From JAQVUB01 sp033809415 (GTDB taxonomy: Bacteria; Verrucomicrobiota; Lentisphaeria; Oligosphaerales; Oligosphaeraceae): a stretch of 7,596 nt of DNA. Of the stretch, positions 1-4,763 are shown in pieces. How positions within the stretch are numbered: the stretch's first letter is position 1; the number at the start of each line of letters is the position of its first letter. Made by a program: the position numbers and the translations under genes. The DNA lies in contig JAPXLT010000236.1 in the NCBI GenBank assembly GCA_033809415.1, positions 1 through 7,596 of the forward strand. Reading direction: 5' to 3'. The notes beneath the pieces are model-generated. The model made no database searches and was not told the DNA's origin. It worked only from the letters and a program-made list of their open reading frames with translations.

Positions 1-825
1 TCGCAGCAGTTCCTGGCGGCAATCCAGCATGCAGTCCCTCGCCTGCATCTGCTCTTCCTCGGCACGGCTGCGATAAACCCGAGGTTCATTTTTCGAGTGT
101 CCACAAAAGCGGTAAGTCTGTAATTCCAGAAGAAAAGGTCCGCCTCCCGAGCGAATTTTATCCAGGGCGTCAGTGGTTGCCTTGGCGACTTCGCAGACTT
201 TAAGGCCGTCAGCAGTGGCGGCTGGGATGCAGTAGGCGTCTGCCCTGGCGGCGATGCTGCCGCCGGCGCAGGCCTTTTCGACTGGGTTGCTCATGCCGTA
301 GCGATTGTTTTCGCAGACATAAAGGACTGGCAACTTCCATAGGGAGGCCATATTCAGGCTTTCGTGGAACGTCCCCTGGTTGCTGGCACCATCGCCAAAA
401 AAGACGATGGCGACTTTTGTTTCACCGCGATATTTCAGTGCCAGGGCGGCTCCGGTACCGATCGGGATGCCGCCGCCGGTGATGCCGTTGGTGCCAAGAA
501 AATAATCTTCCATGCTGCAGAGGTGTTGCGAACCGCCACGCCCACCGCAATAACCATTGAGCTTGCCAAGCAGTTCGCCCATGACGCGGTCGGGATCGAG
601 TCCGCGAGCTAGCAGATGACCGTGCCCGCGGTGGTTGGAAATCACCCAGTCGTCCGGTCGGGCGGCACTAAGCACACCGACCGCACAAGCTTCCTGGCCA
701 ATACAGAAATGCGAGGTGCCCCCGAGCAGACCCTGAGCAAAAAGTTCGCCGAGCTTCTGCTCGAAAAAACGGATCAGATGCATCCGCTCATAATATTGCA
801 ATAAAATGTCCGGAGAAAAAGGCAT
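1..825 (-). CDS. pdhA: Pyruvate/acetoin dehydrogenase E1 component, alpha subunit (3' part cut by window edge)
   Basis: Thiamine-diphosphate-dependent alpha subunit of a 2-oxoacid dehydrogenase. With the beta subunit it decarboxylates pyruvate (or acetoin) and passes the acyl group to the E2 lipoyl domain in the cytoplasm. The frame is open for 275 codons and leaves the window without a stop; the family is usually about 320-340 residues, so some 50-60 residues are missing. The ThDP/Mg motif is clear: GDGASNQGTFHE from residue 144 and the closing NN at 173-174. The active-site region NHRGHGH lies at 64-70 and the conserved loop with GHS and EPRVYR at 242-251. The start at 825 is supported by AGGAG eight bases upstream; an out-of-frame ATG at 830 lies too close to that site. 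The gene for the beta subunit would be expected just beyond the left edge. The split E1 alpha form fits PdhA or AcoA; from sequence alone I cannot separate pyruvate from acetoin specificity. Confidence 0.92.
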   Translation of the reverse strand, partial: MPFSPDILLQYYERMHLIRFFEQKLGELFAQGLLGGTSHFCIGQEACAVGVLSAARPDDWVISNHRGHGHLLARGLDPDRVMGELLGKLNGYCGGRGGSQHLCSMEDYFLGTNGITGGGIPIGTGAALALKYRGETKVAIVFFGDGASNQGTFHESLNMASLWKLPVLYVCENNRYGMSNPVEKACAGGSIAARADAYCIPAATADGLKVCEVAKATTDALDKIRSGGGPFLLELQTYRFCGHSKNEPRVYRSRAEEEQMQARDCMLDCRQELLR

Positions 826-882
826 AGCATTATCTCCTCTTGTACATGCGGCATTCGAGCGTGGGAGGGCAAACATCAATCA

Positions 883-897
883 CAACCGGGACGGTTG
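883..897. other. Short perfect hairpin upstream of pdhA
   Basis: CAACCG (883-888) and CGGTTG (892-897) are perfect inverted repeats around a 3-base loop, about 58 bases upstream of the pdhA start. On the minus strand no T-run follows, so it is not a convincing terminator for the jag operon. On the plus strand a TTTTT run begins seven bases later, but no plus-strand gene needs a terminator here. It may be part of the pdhA leader or an operator; I cannot tell which. I see no convincing pdhA promoter in the rest of the 826-908 stretch. Confidence 0.35.
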
Positions 898-908
898 CGC
901 TACTTTTT

Positions 909-1001
909 AAACCGCATGCAGGCTTATCCGTCAAAGCAACAACCCCTATAAAAATTTTCGTGCCTTTTCGTGTGGTTCGTGGTTAAAAAATAGGTTGTGG
1001 C
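909..1001 (-). repeat. Dispersed CACGAA-rich intergenic repeat, copy 1
   Basis: Read on the minus strand, this stretch aligns with the plus strand of 4429-4519 over about 90 bases, with few mismatches and small indels (my estimate is about 85% identity by eye). Shared blocks include ATTTTTTAACCACGAACC, CACGAAAATTTTTATAGGG and GCTTTGACGGAT. The central 58 bases (940-997) are bounded by imperfect inverted ends, CAACCTAT and ATAGGGGTTG as read on the minus strand, which could pair into a hairpin with a two-base bulge. The homology continues about 30 bases beyond one of these ends, so the ends are not clearly transposon termini. It starts ten bases after the jag stop and fills most of the jag-pdhA gap. 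No reading frame is evident inside it. Confidence 0.8.
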
Positions 1002-1010
1002 TCGAAGGTA

Positions 1011-1529
1011 TCAGGAATTTTTCAGGCGGACGATGACGTATTTCCGTCCGGTTTCGCCGGGGACGGGTTCGCTTTCGGTCAGCACTTCTTCGTCATCCTT
1101 CAGGGTTAGGTGAATGATGCGACGTTCTGCCGGTGAGAACGGACCGATTTTCTTTTCTTTCTGCCAGAGTTTAACTTCCTTTGCCGTATCACTGGCCAGG
1201 CATTCAAAACGCGCCTTATCGACGTTCTCACCGCGGTGACGGGGACCGTCACCGCCAGTGCGCCCGGTGGAATAGCCATCGACCTCGACAGGCACCCAGG
1301 GATTGTCCTCGTCGGCGCATTTCAAGATCCGATTCAACAGCAACTCGAGGCTCTCGAGACTCTGCCCTTTGCGCCCGATCAGGCGACCGGCTTCATCGGA
1401 ACTCAAACAGAGTTTCAGGCGGTCCTCCTCAATCACACCGGTGCTGACTTCGGCATTGATTCCCAGAAGCTCTACCATTTTTGCCAACGTGGTCGTTGCT
1501 TTTGTTTCCAGTTCGTCCGGTTTCATCAT
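1011..1529 (-). CDS. jag: Jag/KhpB-type KH-R3H RNA-binding protein
   Basis: Cytoplasmic single-stranded nucleic-acid-binding protein of the Jag (SpoIIIJ-associated, KhpB) family, 172 residues. A KH-type domain covers about residues 30-90 with the GxxG loop GRKG at 52-55. An R3H domain occupies about 105-170, with the defining Arg and His three residues apart (R136 and H140) in ERRIIH. The Jag-N domain found in longer homologues is absent: only about 25 residues precede the KH fold. Homologues bind RNA and affect cell elongation and division in Gram-positive bacteria; the role in this organism is inferred only. Two ATGs are in tandem at 1529 and 1526; GGAG lies 11 bases before the first, which is therefore preferred. 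The gene follows yidC by 46 bases and is the last gene of the rpmH-rnpA-yidD-yidC-jag cluster. It ends in TGA. Confidence 0.93.
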   Translation of the reverse strand: MMKPDELETKATTTLAKMVELLGINAEVSTGVIEEDRLKLCLSSDEAGRLIGRKGQSLESLELLLNRILKCADEDNPWVPVEVDGYSTGRTGGDGPRHRGENVDKARFECLASDTAKEVKLWQKEKKIGPFSPAERRIIHLTLKDDEEVLTESEPVPGETGRKYVIVRLKNS

Positions 1530-1575
1530 GATCTTGTCTTCTCCGTGCTTGCAGAATTCTTTATCGAGGATGCCA

Positions 1576-3402
1576 TCAGGGGATGACGATGGCGGCTTGA
1601 CCTTTCTTGTCTTCCATCCGCCGGATCACCAGCATCTGTACGATGGACAGCAGCTGGTTGACGGTCATATACAAAGTCAGGGCGGAGGGCATGCCATAAA
1701 ACATGAAGATGAATACAATCGACATCATATTCATCATTTTTGCCTGGTTGGGGTCCGAAGAGGGTGTCAGGCTCTGCTGCAGATACATCGTGCCCCCCAT
1801 CAGCAATGCCAACGGGCGGATGGGCAGCCCGAACAAGGTGAAGAAAAGATCATCGGGCATGGACAAATCGACTGCCCAGAGAAAGCCGGCATGGCGCAGC
1901 TCGATGGCATTGCGGAAGGTGTTGAACAAAGCGAAAAAGACTGGAATCTGGAAGAGCATCGGCAGGCAGCCGCCAAGCTGGCTGACTTTGTTCGCCTTGA
2001 ACAGCTCCTGCTGCTTGCGGTACATCTTCTGCGGATCGTCCTTGTACTTCTCACGAAGTTTCTTCAATTCCGGATTCAGCGCCGACATTTTCCGCATCGA
2101 GACGGTGCTGCGGTAGTTCAGCGGCCAAAACAGCAGCTTGACTACCAGCGTCACCCCGACAATGCCCATGCCGTAGCCAATGCTGGGCGGAAACAGCTGG
2201 CTGATCCAAACCATGCCGGCCAGCAGAATCCGGCTCAGCCACCCCATCCAGGAAAAATTCCAGAAAAAGAAGCGATCCATCTCCATGATCTTATCAAGGC
2301 CGCCGCCAATGGCGTGCAGGCGGCGAATGTCTTTCGGACCGCTGTAGGCGCTGAACTGCCAGGTGACCTCCTGGTCGGCGCCCAAGCTGACTGCGGGCAG
2401 AATCCCCCTCGCATGCATTCTGGGCGATTCATTGCTGCTGACAAGACCTCCGATCATCCCGGGCACCGTATTGGCCTCGAGGCCGCTGAACCGATCACCA
2501 TTGTTAAGACGCACGTAGAAGAGAAAATATTTAGAATGCACTGCTATCCAGGACGCCGGAGTTGCCGCAAGACCTGCCTGTTTTTCAGGCGTCATCTTCT
2601 TGCTGAGTGCCTTCATCTTCATGGTATATACCTTCCCTCCTGACGAGATGTCAGCAAAGGCAATGCCGCCGAATAACTCCCCCATGCGGGATTTGCGCTT
2701 GGTGGAGAGGGCCGCAGGCAAAGCGCCGCTTTCCAGGCGCAACTGGGATACTGTCAACGGTGCCTGAGTCTGGTTCTTGACGGTAACCTGATAGTTGAAT
2801 TCATATTCCGAACCGGCAACCGGACTCCAAGTTTCCGTCACCAGAAAATTACCATCACTGCTGGCGCGGGAAAGGCGGACAACAGAATCGCTGCCTCGGA
2901 CGGCTTCGCCGGGCAGCAGGTTCCATCCCGCGGCGTTGCTGTTCAAAGCCAGGAATGGATAATCATAATGCCCGAGGACAACCTTTTGGCCGTTGTCCTT
3001 TTCGTCATGCCCCTTGTGCAGTAGATGCTTTTCTAGTCGAACACTGGTGATTCCGCCGCCGGCAGGATCGAGCCGGGCTTCGAGCGTTCCGGGGATTTCG
3101 AGCAAGAGCGGCTCCTGTTGCGGCAGGGGAGCCGCTTGCAGCGGGTTATAGGTAGTCGAGACGCCGGCAGGAGTTGCCGGCTGCACACCGCTGAGCAAGG
3201 GCAGGTTCTTTGTCTCCTGCGGGATTTGTTCAGGTGCGACACCGTTTCCGTCCGTTGACGTGGACGAGATCACTGGCGCTGGCTGCTGTTGTGGTGGCGG
3301 TGGTGTGTGTTTGGCATTGTACCAAATGATCAGCAGAAAGGCGATGATGCAGGCAGTGACGCCGGCAAGGGTAACCGGATCATATTTTTCTTGCTCATTC
3401 AT
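1576..3402 (-). CDS. yidC: Membrane protein insertase YidC
   Basis: Inner-membrane insertase and chaperone of the YidC/Oxa1/Alb3 family, acting alone or with SecYEG. At 608 residues it has the Gram-negative layout. A signal-anchor helix spans about 13-28, followed by a Pro/Gln-rich linker (33-100) and a periplasmic beta-sandwich P1 domain (about 100-355). The conserved insertase core with five predicted transmembrane stretches then runs from about 390 to 595. The cytoplasmic hairpin between the first two core helices (about 430-475) is highly charged, and the family motif GGCLPMLFQIPVFFALF lies at 477-493. The residue matching the groove arginine of E. coli YidC (R366) is Lys422 in VVKLLFWPL, a charge-conserving change. 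The C-terminal tail is short and basic, without the long extension of ribosome-tethering Oxa1 forms. The start follows yidD by 37 bases and has no Shine-Dalgarno-like sequence; an A-rich repeat-like stretch occupies that position. Confidence 0.97.
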   Translation of the reverse strand: MNEQEKYDPVTLAGVTACIIAFLLIIWYNAKHTPPPPQQQPAPVISSTSTDGNGVAPEQIPQETKNLPLLSGVQPATPAGVSTTYNPLQAAPLPQQEPLLLEIPGTLEARLDPAGGGITSVRLEKHLLHKGHDEKDNGQKVVLGHYDYPFLALNSNAAGWNLLPGEAVRGSDSVVRLSRASSDGNFLVTETWSPVAGSEYEFNYQVTVKNQTQAPLTVSQLRLESGALPAALSTKRKSRMGELFGGIAFADISSGGKVYTMKMKALSKKMTPEKQAGLAATPASWIAVHSKYFLFYVRLNNGDRFSGLEANTVPGMIGGLVSSNESPRMHARGILPAVSLGADQEVTWQFSAYSGPKDIRRLHAIGGGLDKIMEMDRFFFWNFSWMGWLSRILLAGMVWISQLFPPSIGYGMGIVGVTLVVKLLFWPLNYRSTVSMRKMSALNPELKKLREKYKDDPQKMYRKQQELFKANKVSQLGGCLPMLFQIPVFFALFNTFRNAIELRHAGFLWAVDLSMPDDLFFTLFGLPIRPLALLMGGTMYLQQSLTPSSDPNQAKMMNMMSIVFIFMFYGMPSALTLYMTVNQLLSIVQMLVIRRMEDKKGQAAIVIP

Positions 3403-3437
3403 TTCGTGTCTTTTCGTTTCTTTTCGTTGTTAAAAAA
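3403..3437 (-). repeat. Degenerate partial copy of the dispersed repeat in the yidD-yidC gap
   Basis: On the minus strand this reads TTTTTTAAC, then ACGAA, then ACGAAAAG and ACACGAAA. These blocks come in the same order and at nearly the same spacing (one single-base indel) as in the core of the copy at 909-1001. It fills nearly the whole 37-base gap between yidD and yidC and ends directly at the yidC ATG. The bounding CAACC ends and the GCTTTGACGGAT extension are missing. It could be an eroded copy, or a chance match caused by A-rich composition. Confidence 0.5.
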
Positions 3438-3439
3438 GG

Positions 3440-3694
3440 TTAATCCACCCCGGGCTGCTTGTCCGTATCGGTTCCAGGTACGGGATCATATACCGGACCA
3501 TGATAAAAGGGGTGACATCGCATCAGGCGCCAGAGACTCAGCAGGATTCCGCGAAAAGCGCCGCAATGGATGACTGCCTGGCGGGCGTATTCCGAACAGC
3601 TCGGTTGGAACCGGCAACAGGCAGGCTTCAGCAGACGCAGCCAGCGACGGTAAAAATCAATCAGCCAAAGCAGAATTTTCTGAAAAATATTCAT
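3440..3694 (-). CDS. yidD: Membrane protein insertion efficiency factor YidD
   Basis: Small membrane-associated protein of the YidD (DUF37) family, 84 residues. In E. coli it assists YidC-dependent insertion of inner-membrane proteins. The N-terminus (3-24) is an amphipathic hydrophobic helix with Arg and Lys residues. The family signature follows: CRFQPSCSEYA at 27-37, the small-residue stretch GAFRGILL at 45-52, RCHP at 59-62 and YDPVPG at 69-74. The usual PGG before YDPVP is replaced by HGPV. The length matches the family's typical 70-90 residues. It starts 18 bases after rnpA, with only a weak GCGGGA upstream, so translation may be coupled to rnpA. Its place between rnpA and yidC is the classical gene order and strongly supports the call. 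Confidence 0.95.
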   Translation of the reverse strand: MNIFQKILLWLIDFYRRWLRLLKPACCRFQPSCSEYARQAVIHCGAFRGILLSLWRLMRCHPFYHGPVYDPVPGTDTDKQPGVD

Positions 3695-3712
3695 TATCCC
3701 GCAGACAATGAC

Positions 3713-4162
3713 TTATGTTTTCCAAAGTTGCAGGCGTCCCGCCATTTGCCGGACTTCGTCCAGCACTTCCGGCATTTTCGCACCGCCCATTTTACGTCGT
3801 GGAATCATCAGCATCCAGACGGGGGCAAGTTCCTCGTAAATCTGGCGGAAGACTTCCCGGAACAGGCGCCGAGCCCGGTTGCGCCTTACCGCCAGGCGGT
3901 CATATCGCCGTGAAATTAAAAACGCCACCCTACGTTGACCATCAGGTGGCGTTTTCAATGCTACAACAATGCAGAATTTTCCGGTTTGGCTGACCCCATT
4001 GTTTTTGACCAGTTGCAGATCGTGAAAACAAGACAACCGGGCCTGCGTGCCAAATGCAGAACTCTTTTGCTTCTTGTTGCTTGCCGTGGGTTCAGACATG
4101 AAGACAGAGGAATACCGGTAGGGCGCTGGATGCCTGTCGTCGTGCCGCAGCACAAAACTCAC
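3713..4162 (-). CDS. rnpA: Ribonuclease P protein component RnpA
   Basis: Protein subunit of RNase P, which helps the catalytic RNA process the 5' leader of pre-tRNA. The family signature, an arginine-rich helix, is AVRRNRARRLFREVFR at residues 91-106. It is preceded by the beta strand VAFLISRR and by the upstream strand FCIVVAL (63-69). The start used is GTG at 4162, which overlaps the rpmH stop as GTGA and suggests translational coupling. It gives 149 residues, longer than the usual 110-125. An alternative ATG at 4099 gives 128 residues, closer to the family, but has no Shine-Dalgarno sequence in front. The first 35-40 residues show no recognisable RnpA fold in either case. The family identity is secure and the start is not. 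Confidence 0.93.
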   Translation of the reverse strand: MSFVLRHDDRHPAPYRYSSVFMSEPTASNKKQKSSAFGTQARLSCFHDLQLVKNNGVSQTGKFCIVVALKTPPDGQRRVAFLISRRYDRLAVRRNRARRLFREVFRQIYEELAPVWMLMIPRRKMGGAKMPEVLDEVRQMAGRLQLWKT

Positions 4163-4293
4163 GCGGCCAGACGCTTGCGACCTTTGCGACGACGGTTTGC
4201 CAAAATCTTGCGCCCGTGCCGGGTGGCCATCCTGGCGCGAAAACCGAATTTCCGTTTGCGGGGAATATTATGGGGCTGGTAAGTCCGTTTCAT
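4159..4293 (-). CDS. rpmH: Large ribosomal subunit protein bL34
   Basis: Very small, extremely basic ribosomal protein of the 50S subunit. The ORF is 44 codons plus TGA, exactly the common bL34 length. It begins MKRTYQPHNIPRKRKFG, continues with FRARMATRHGRK, and ends NRRRKGRKRLAA, which is the diagnostic bL34 pattern. HNIP replaces the more common SKRK-like residues after MKRTYQP. AAGGA lies 12 bases before the ATG, a somewhat long spacing. This is the first gene of the rpmH-rnpA-yidD-yidC-jag cluster, and its stop codon overlaps the proposed rnpA GTG start. The usual upstream neighbour dnaA is absent; gnd lies about 470 bases upstream in the same direction. Confidence 0.97.
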   Translation of the reverse strand: MKRTYQPHNIPRKRKFGFRARMATRHGRKILANRRRKGRKRLAA

Positions 4294-4344
4294 GTTCAGA
4301 GTCTTTCCTTATCGAATGAATTTCAATTCAAAAACAAGTCAAAT

Positions 4345-4373
4345 AATATAATGCCCCATGCCCGGATTGGCAA
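4345..4373 (-). promoter_or_regulatory. Sigma70-type promoter for the rpmH operon
   Basis: On the minus strand a -35 TTGCCA (4373-4368) and a -10 TATATT (4350-4345) each match the consensus at five of six positions, with the optimal 17-base spacer. Transcription would begin near 4338 and give a leader of about 45 bases before the rpmH ATG at 4293. The position is right for the first gene of the operon, and the surroundings are AT-rich downstream of the -10. No experimental support is available here. Confidence 0.65.
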
Positions 4374-4428
4374 ACCAGTTCTTTTTGAACAACGGAAAAC
4401 CCGAAAAAGACTTGGGGTGGGCTGGCGC

Positions 4429-4519
4429 CCACAACCCATTTTTTAACCACGAACCACACAAACAGCCACGAAAATTTTTATAGGGTTGCCGCTTTGACGG
4501 ATGAGATTGCACGCGGATT
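4429..4519 (+). repeat. Dispersed CACGAA-rich intergenic repeat, copy 2
   Basis: This is the same element as 909-1001 but in the opposite orientation, so the two copies form a long-range inverted pair around the rpmH-jag operon. The central 57 bases (4432-4488) are bounded by CAACCCAT and ATAGGGTTG, an imperfect inverted pair. The homology again extends beyond, through GCTTTGACGGAT and GCGG to about 4519. The end bearing CAACCC faces the operon, as it does in copy 1. No target-site duplication is visible, and the copy has no coding capacity. It lies about 55 bases upstream of the rpmH promoter -35 box. Confidence 0.8.
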
Positions 4520-4541
4520 TGTGATCTGGCCTATTGGTTTC

Positions 4542-4559
4542 TCCGACTGATCAGTCGGA
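4542..4559. repeat. 18-bp perfect palindrome
   Basis: TCCGACTGATCAGTCGGA is a perfect 18-base palindrome in the gnd-rpmH gap, six bases before the 11-bp tandem array. Its core octamer GATCAGTC recurs as a single half-site at 4662-4669, just after the array, so the array is bracketed by this motif. No T-run follows on the minus strand, so it does not look like a standard terminator. It could be a protein-binding site, a cruciform or a recombination relic; nothing in the sequence decides among these. Confidence 0.7.
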
Positions 4560-4565
4560 TTTGTT

Positions 4566-4653
4566 GTCCGTGTCCCGTCCGTGTCCCGTCCGTGTAAAGT
4601 CCGTGTCCCGTCCGTGTAAAGTCCGTGTCCCGTCCGTGTAAAGTCCGTGTGGG
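4566..4653. repeat. 11-bp tandem array, eight units of GTCCGTGTNNN
   Basis: Eight contiguous 11-base units share the invariant octamer GTCCGTGT followed by a homopolymeric trinucleotide. In order these tails are CCC, CCC, AAA, CCC, AAA, CCC, AAA, GGG. The alternating CCC/AAA part gives a 22-base higher-order period repeated three times, from 4577 to 4642. The octamer is identical in all eight units, with no substitution or length change, which suggests recent or ongoing expansion. It is non-coding, between the gnd stop and the rpmH promoter. There are no variable spacers, so it is not a CRISPR array. Unit number may vary between strains (inference). Confidence 0.95.
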
Positions 4654-4699
4654 TTGCGGGCGATCAGTCCGCGCCAAGTCAGTTTTTGTCTTTTGTTGT

Positions 4700-4741
4700 A
4701 AAAAATCCCGTTGTCACCCGGTTTACTGCCCTATTACGGGG
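4700..4741 (-). terminator. Possible weak terminator after gnd
   Basis: Read on the minus strand, CCCGT (from 4740) pairs with ACGGG (to 4707) and is followed by A and then six T (4705-4700). The loop is long, about 24 bases, and only the small stem TGCCC/GGGCA nearby adds structure, sharing bases with the first arm. The T-run after a GC-rich arm about 25-60 bases beyond the gnd stop is suggestive, but the hairpin is poor by intrinsic-terminator standards. The rest of 4654-4763 shows nothing else that I recognise. Confidence 0.25.
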
Positions 4742-4763
4742 CATGTTTAAGGGCGGTTGTGGA

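Noticed and set aside
364..804. Two plus-strand open frames opposite the pdhA fragment.
   Set aside because: The minus frame encodes a clear E1 alpha subunit with the thiamine-diphosphate motif over the whole interval; the plus frames have no recognisable pattern.
909..1001. Insertion sequence or MITE with true terminal inverted repeats.
   Set aside because: The imperfect inverted ends lie inside a longer stretch of homology shared by both copies, and I see no target-site duplication. I kept it as a dispersed repeat only.
1303..2643. A 446-codon open frame on the plus strand opposite jag and yidC.
   Set aside because: It lies antisense to two well-recognised genes, spans their boundary, and its product is His/Gln/Arg-rich with no domain pattern. 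It is a shadow of the codon bias of yidC and jag.
4566..4653. CRISPR array.
   Set aside because: Units are 11 bases with only 3-base variable tails and no unique spacers, and no cas genes are present.
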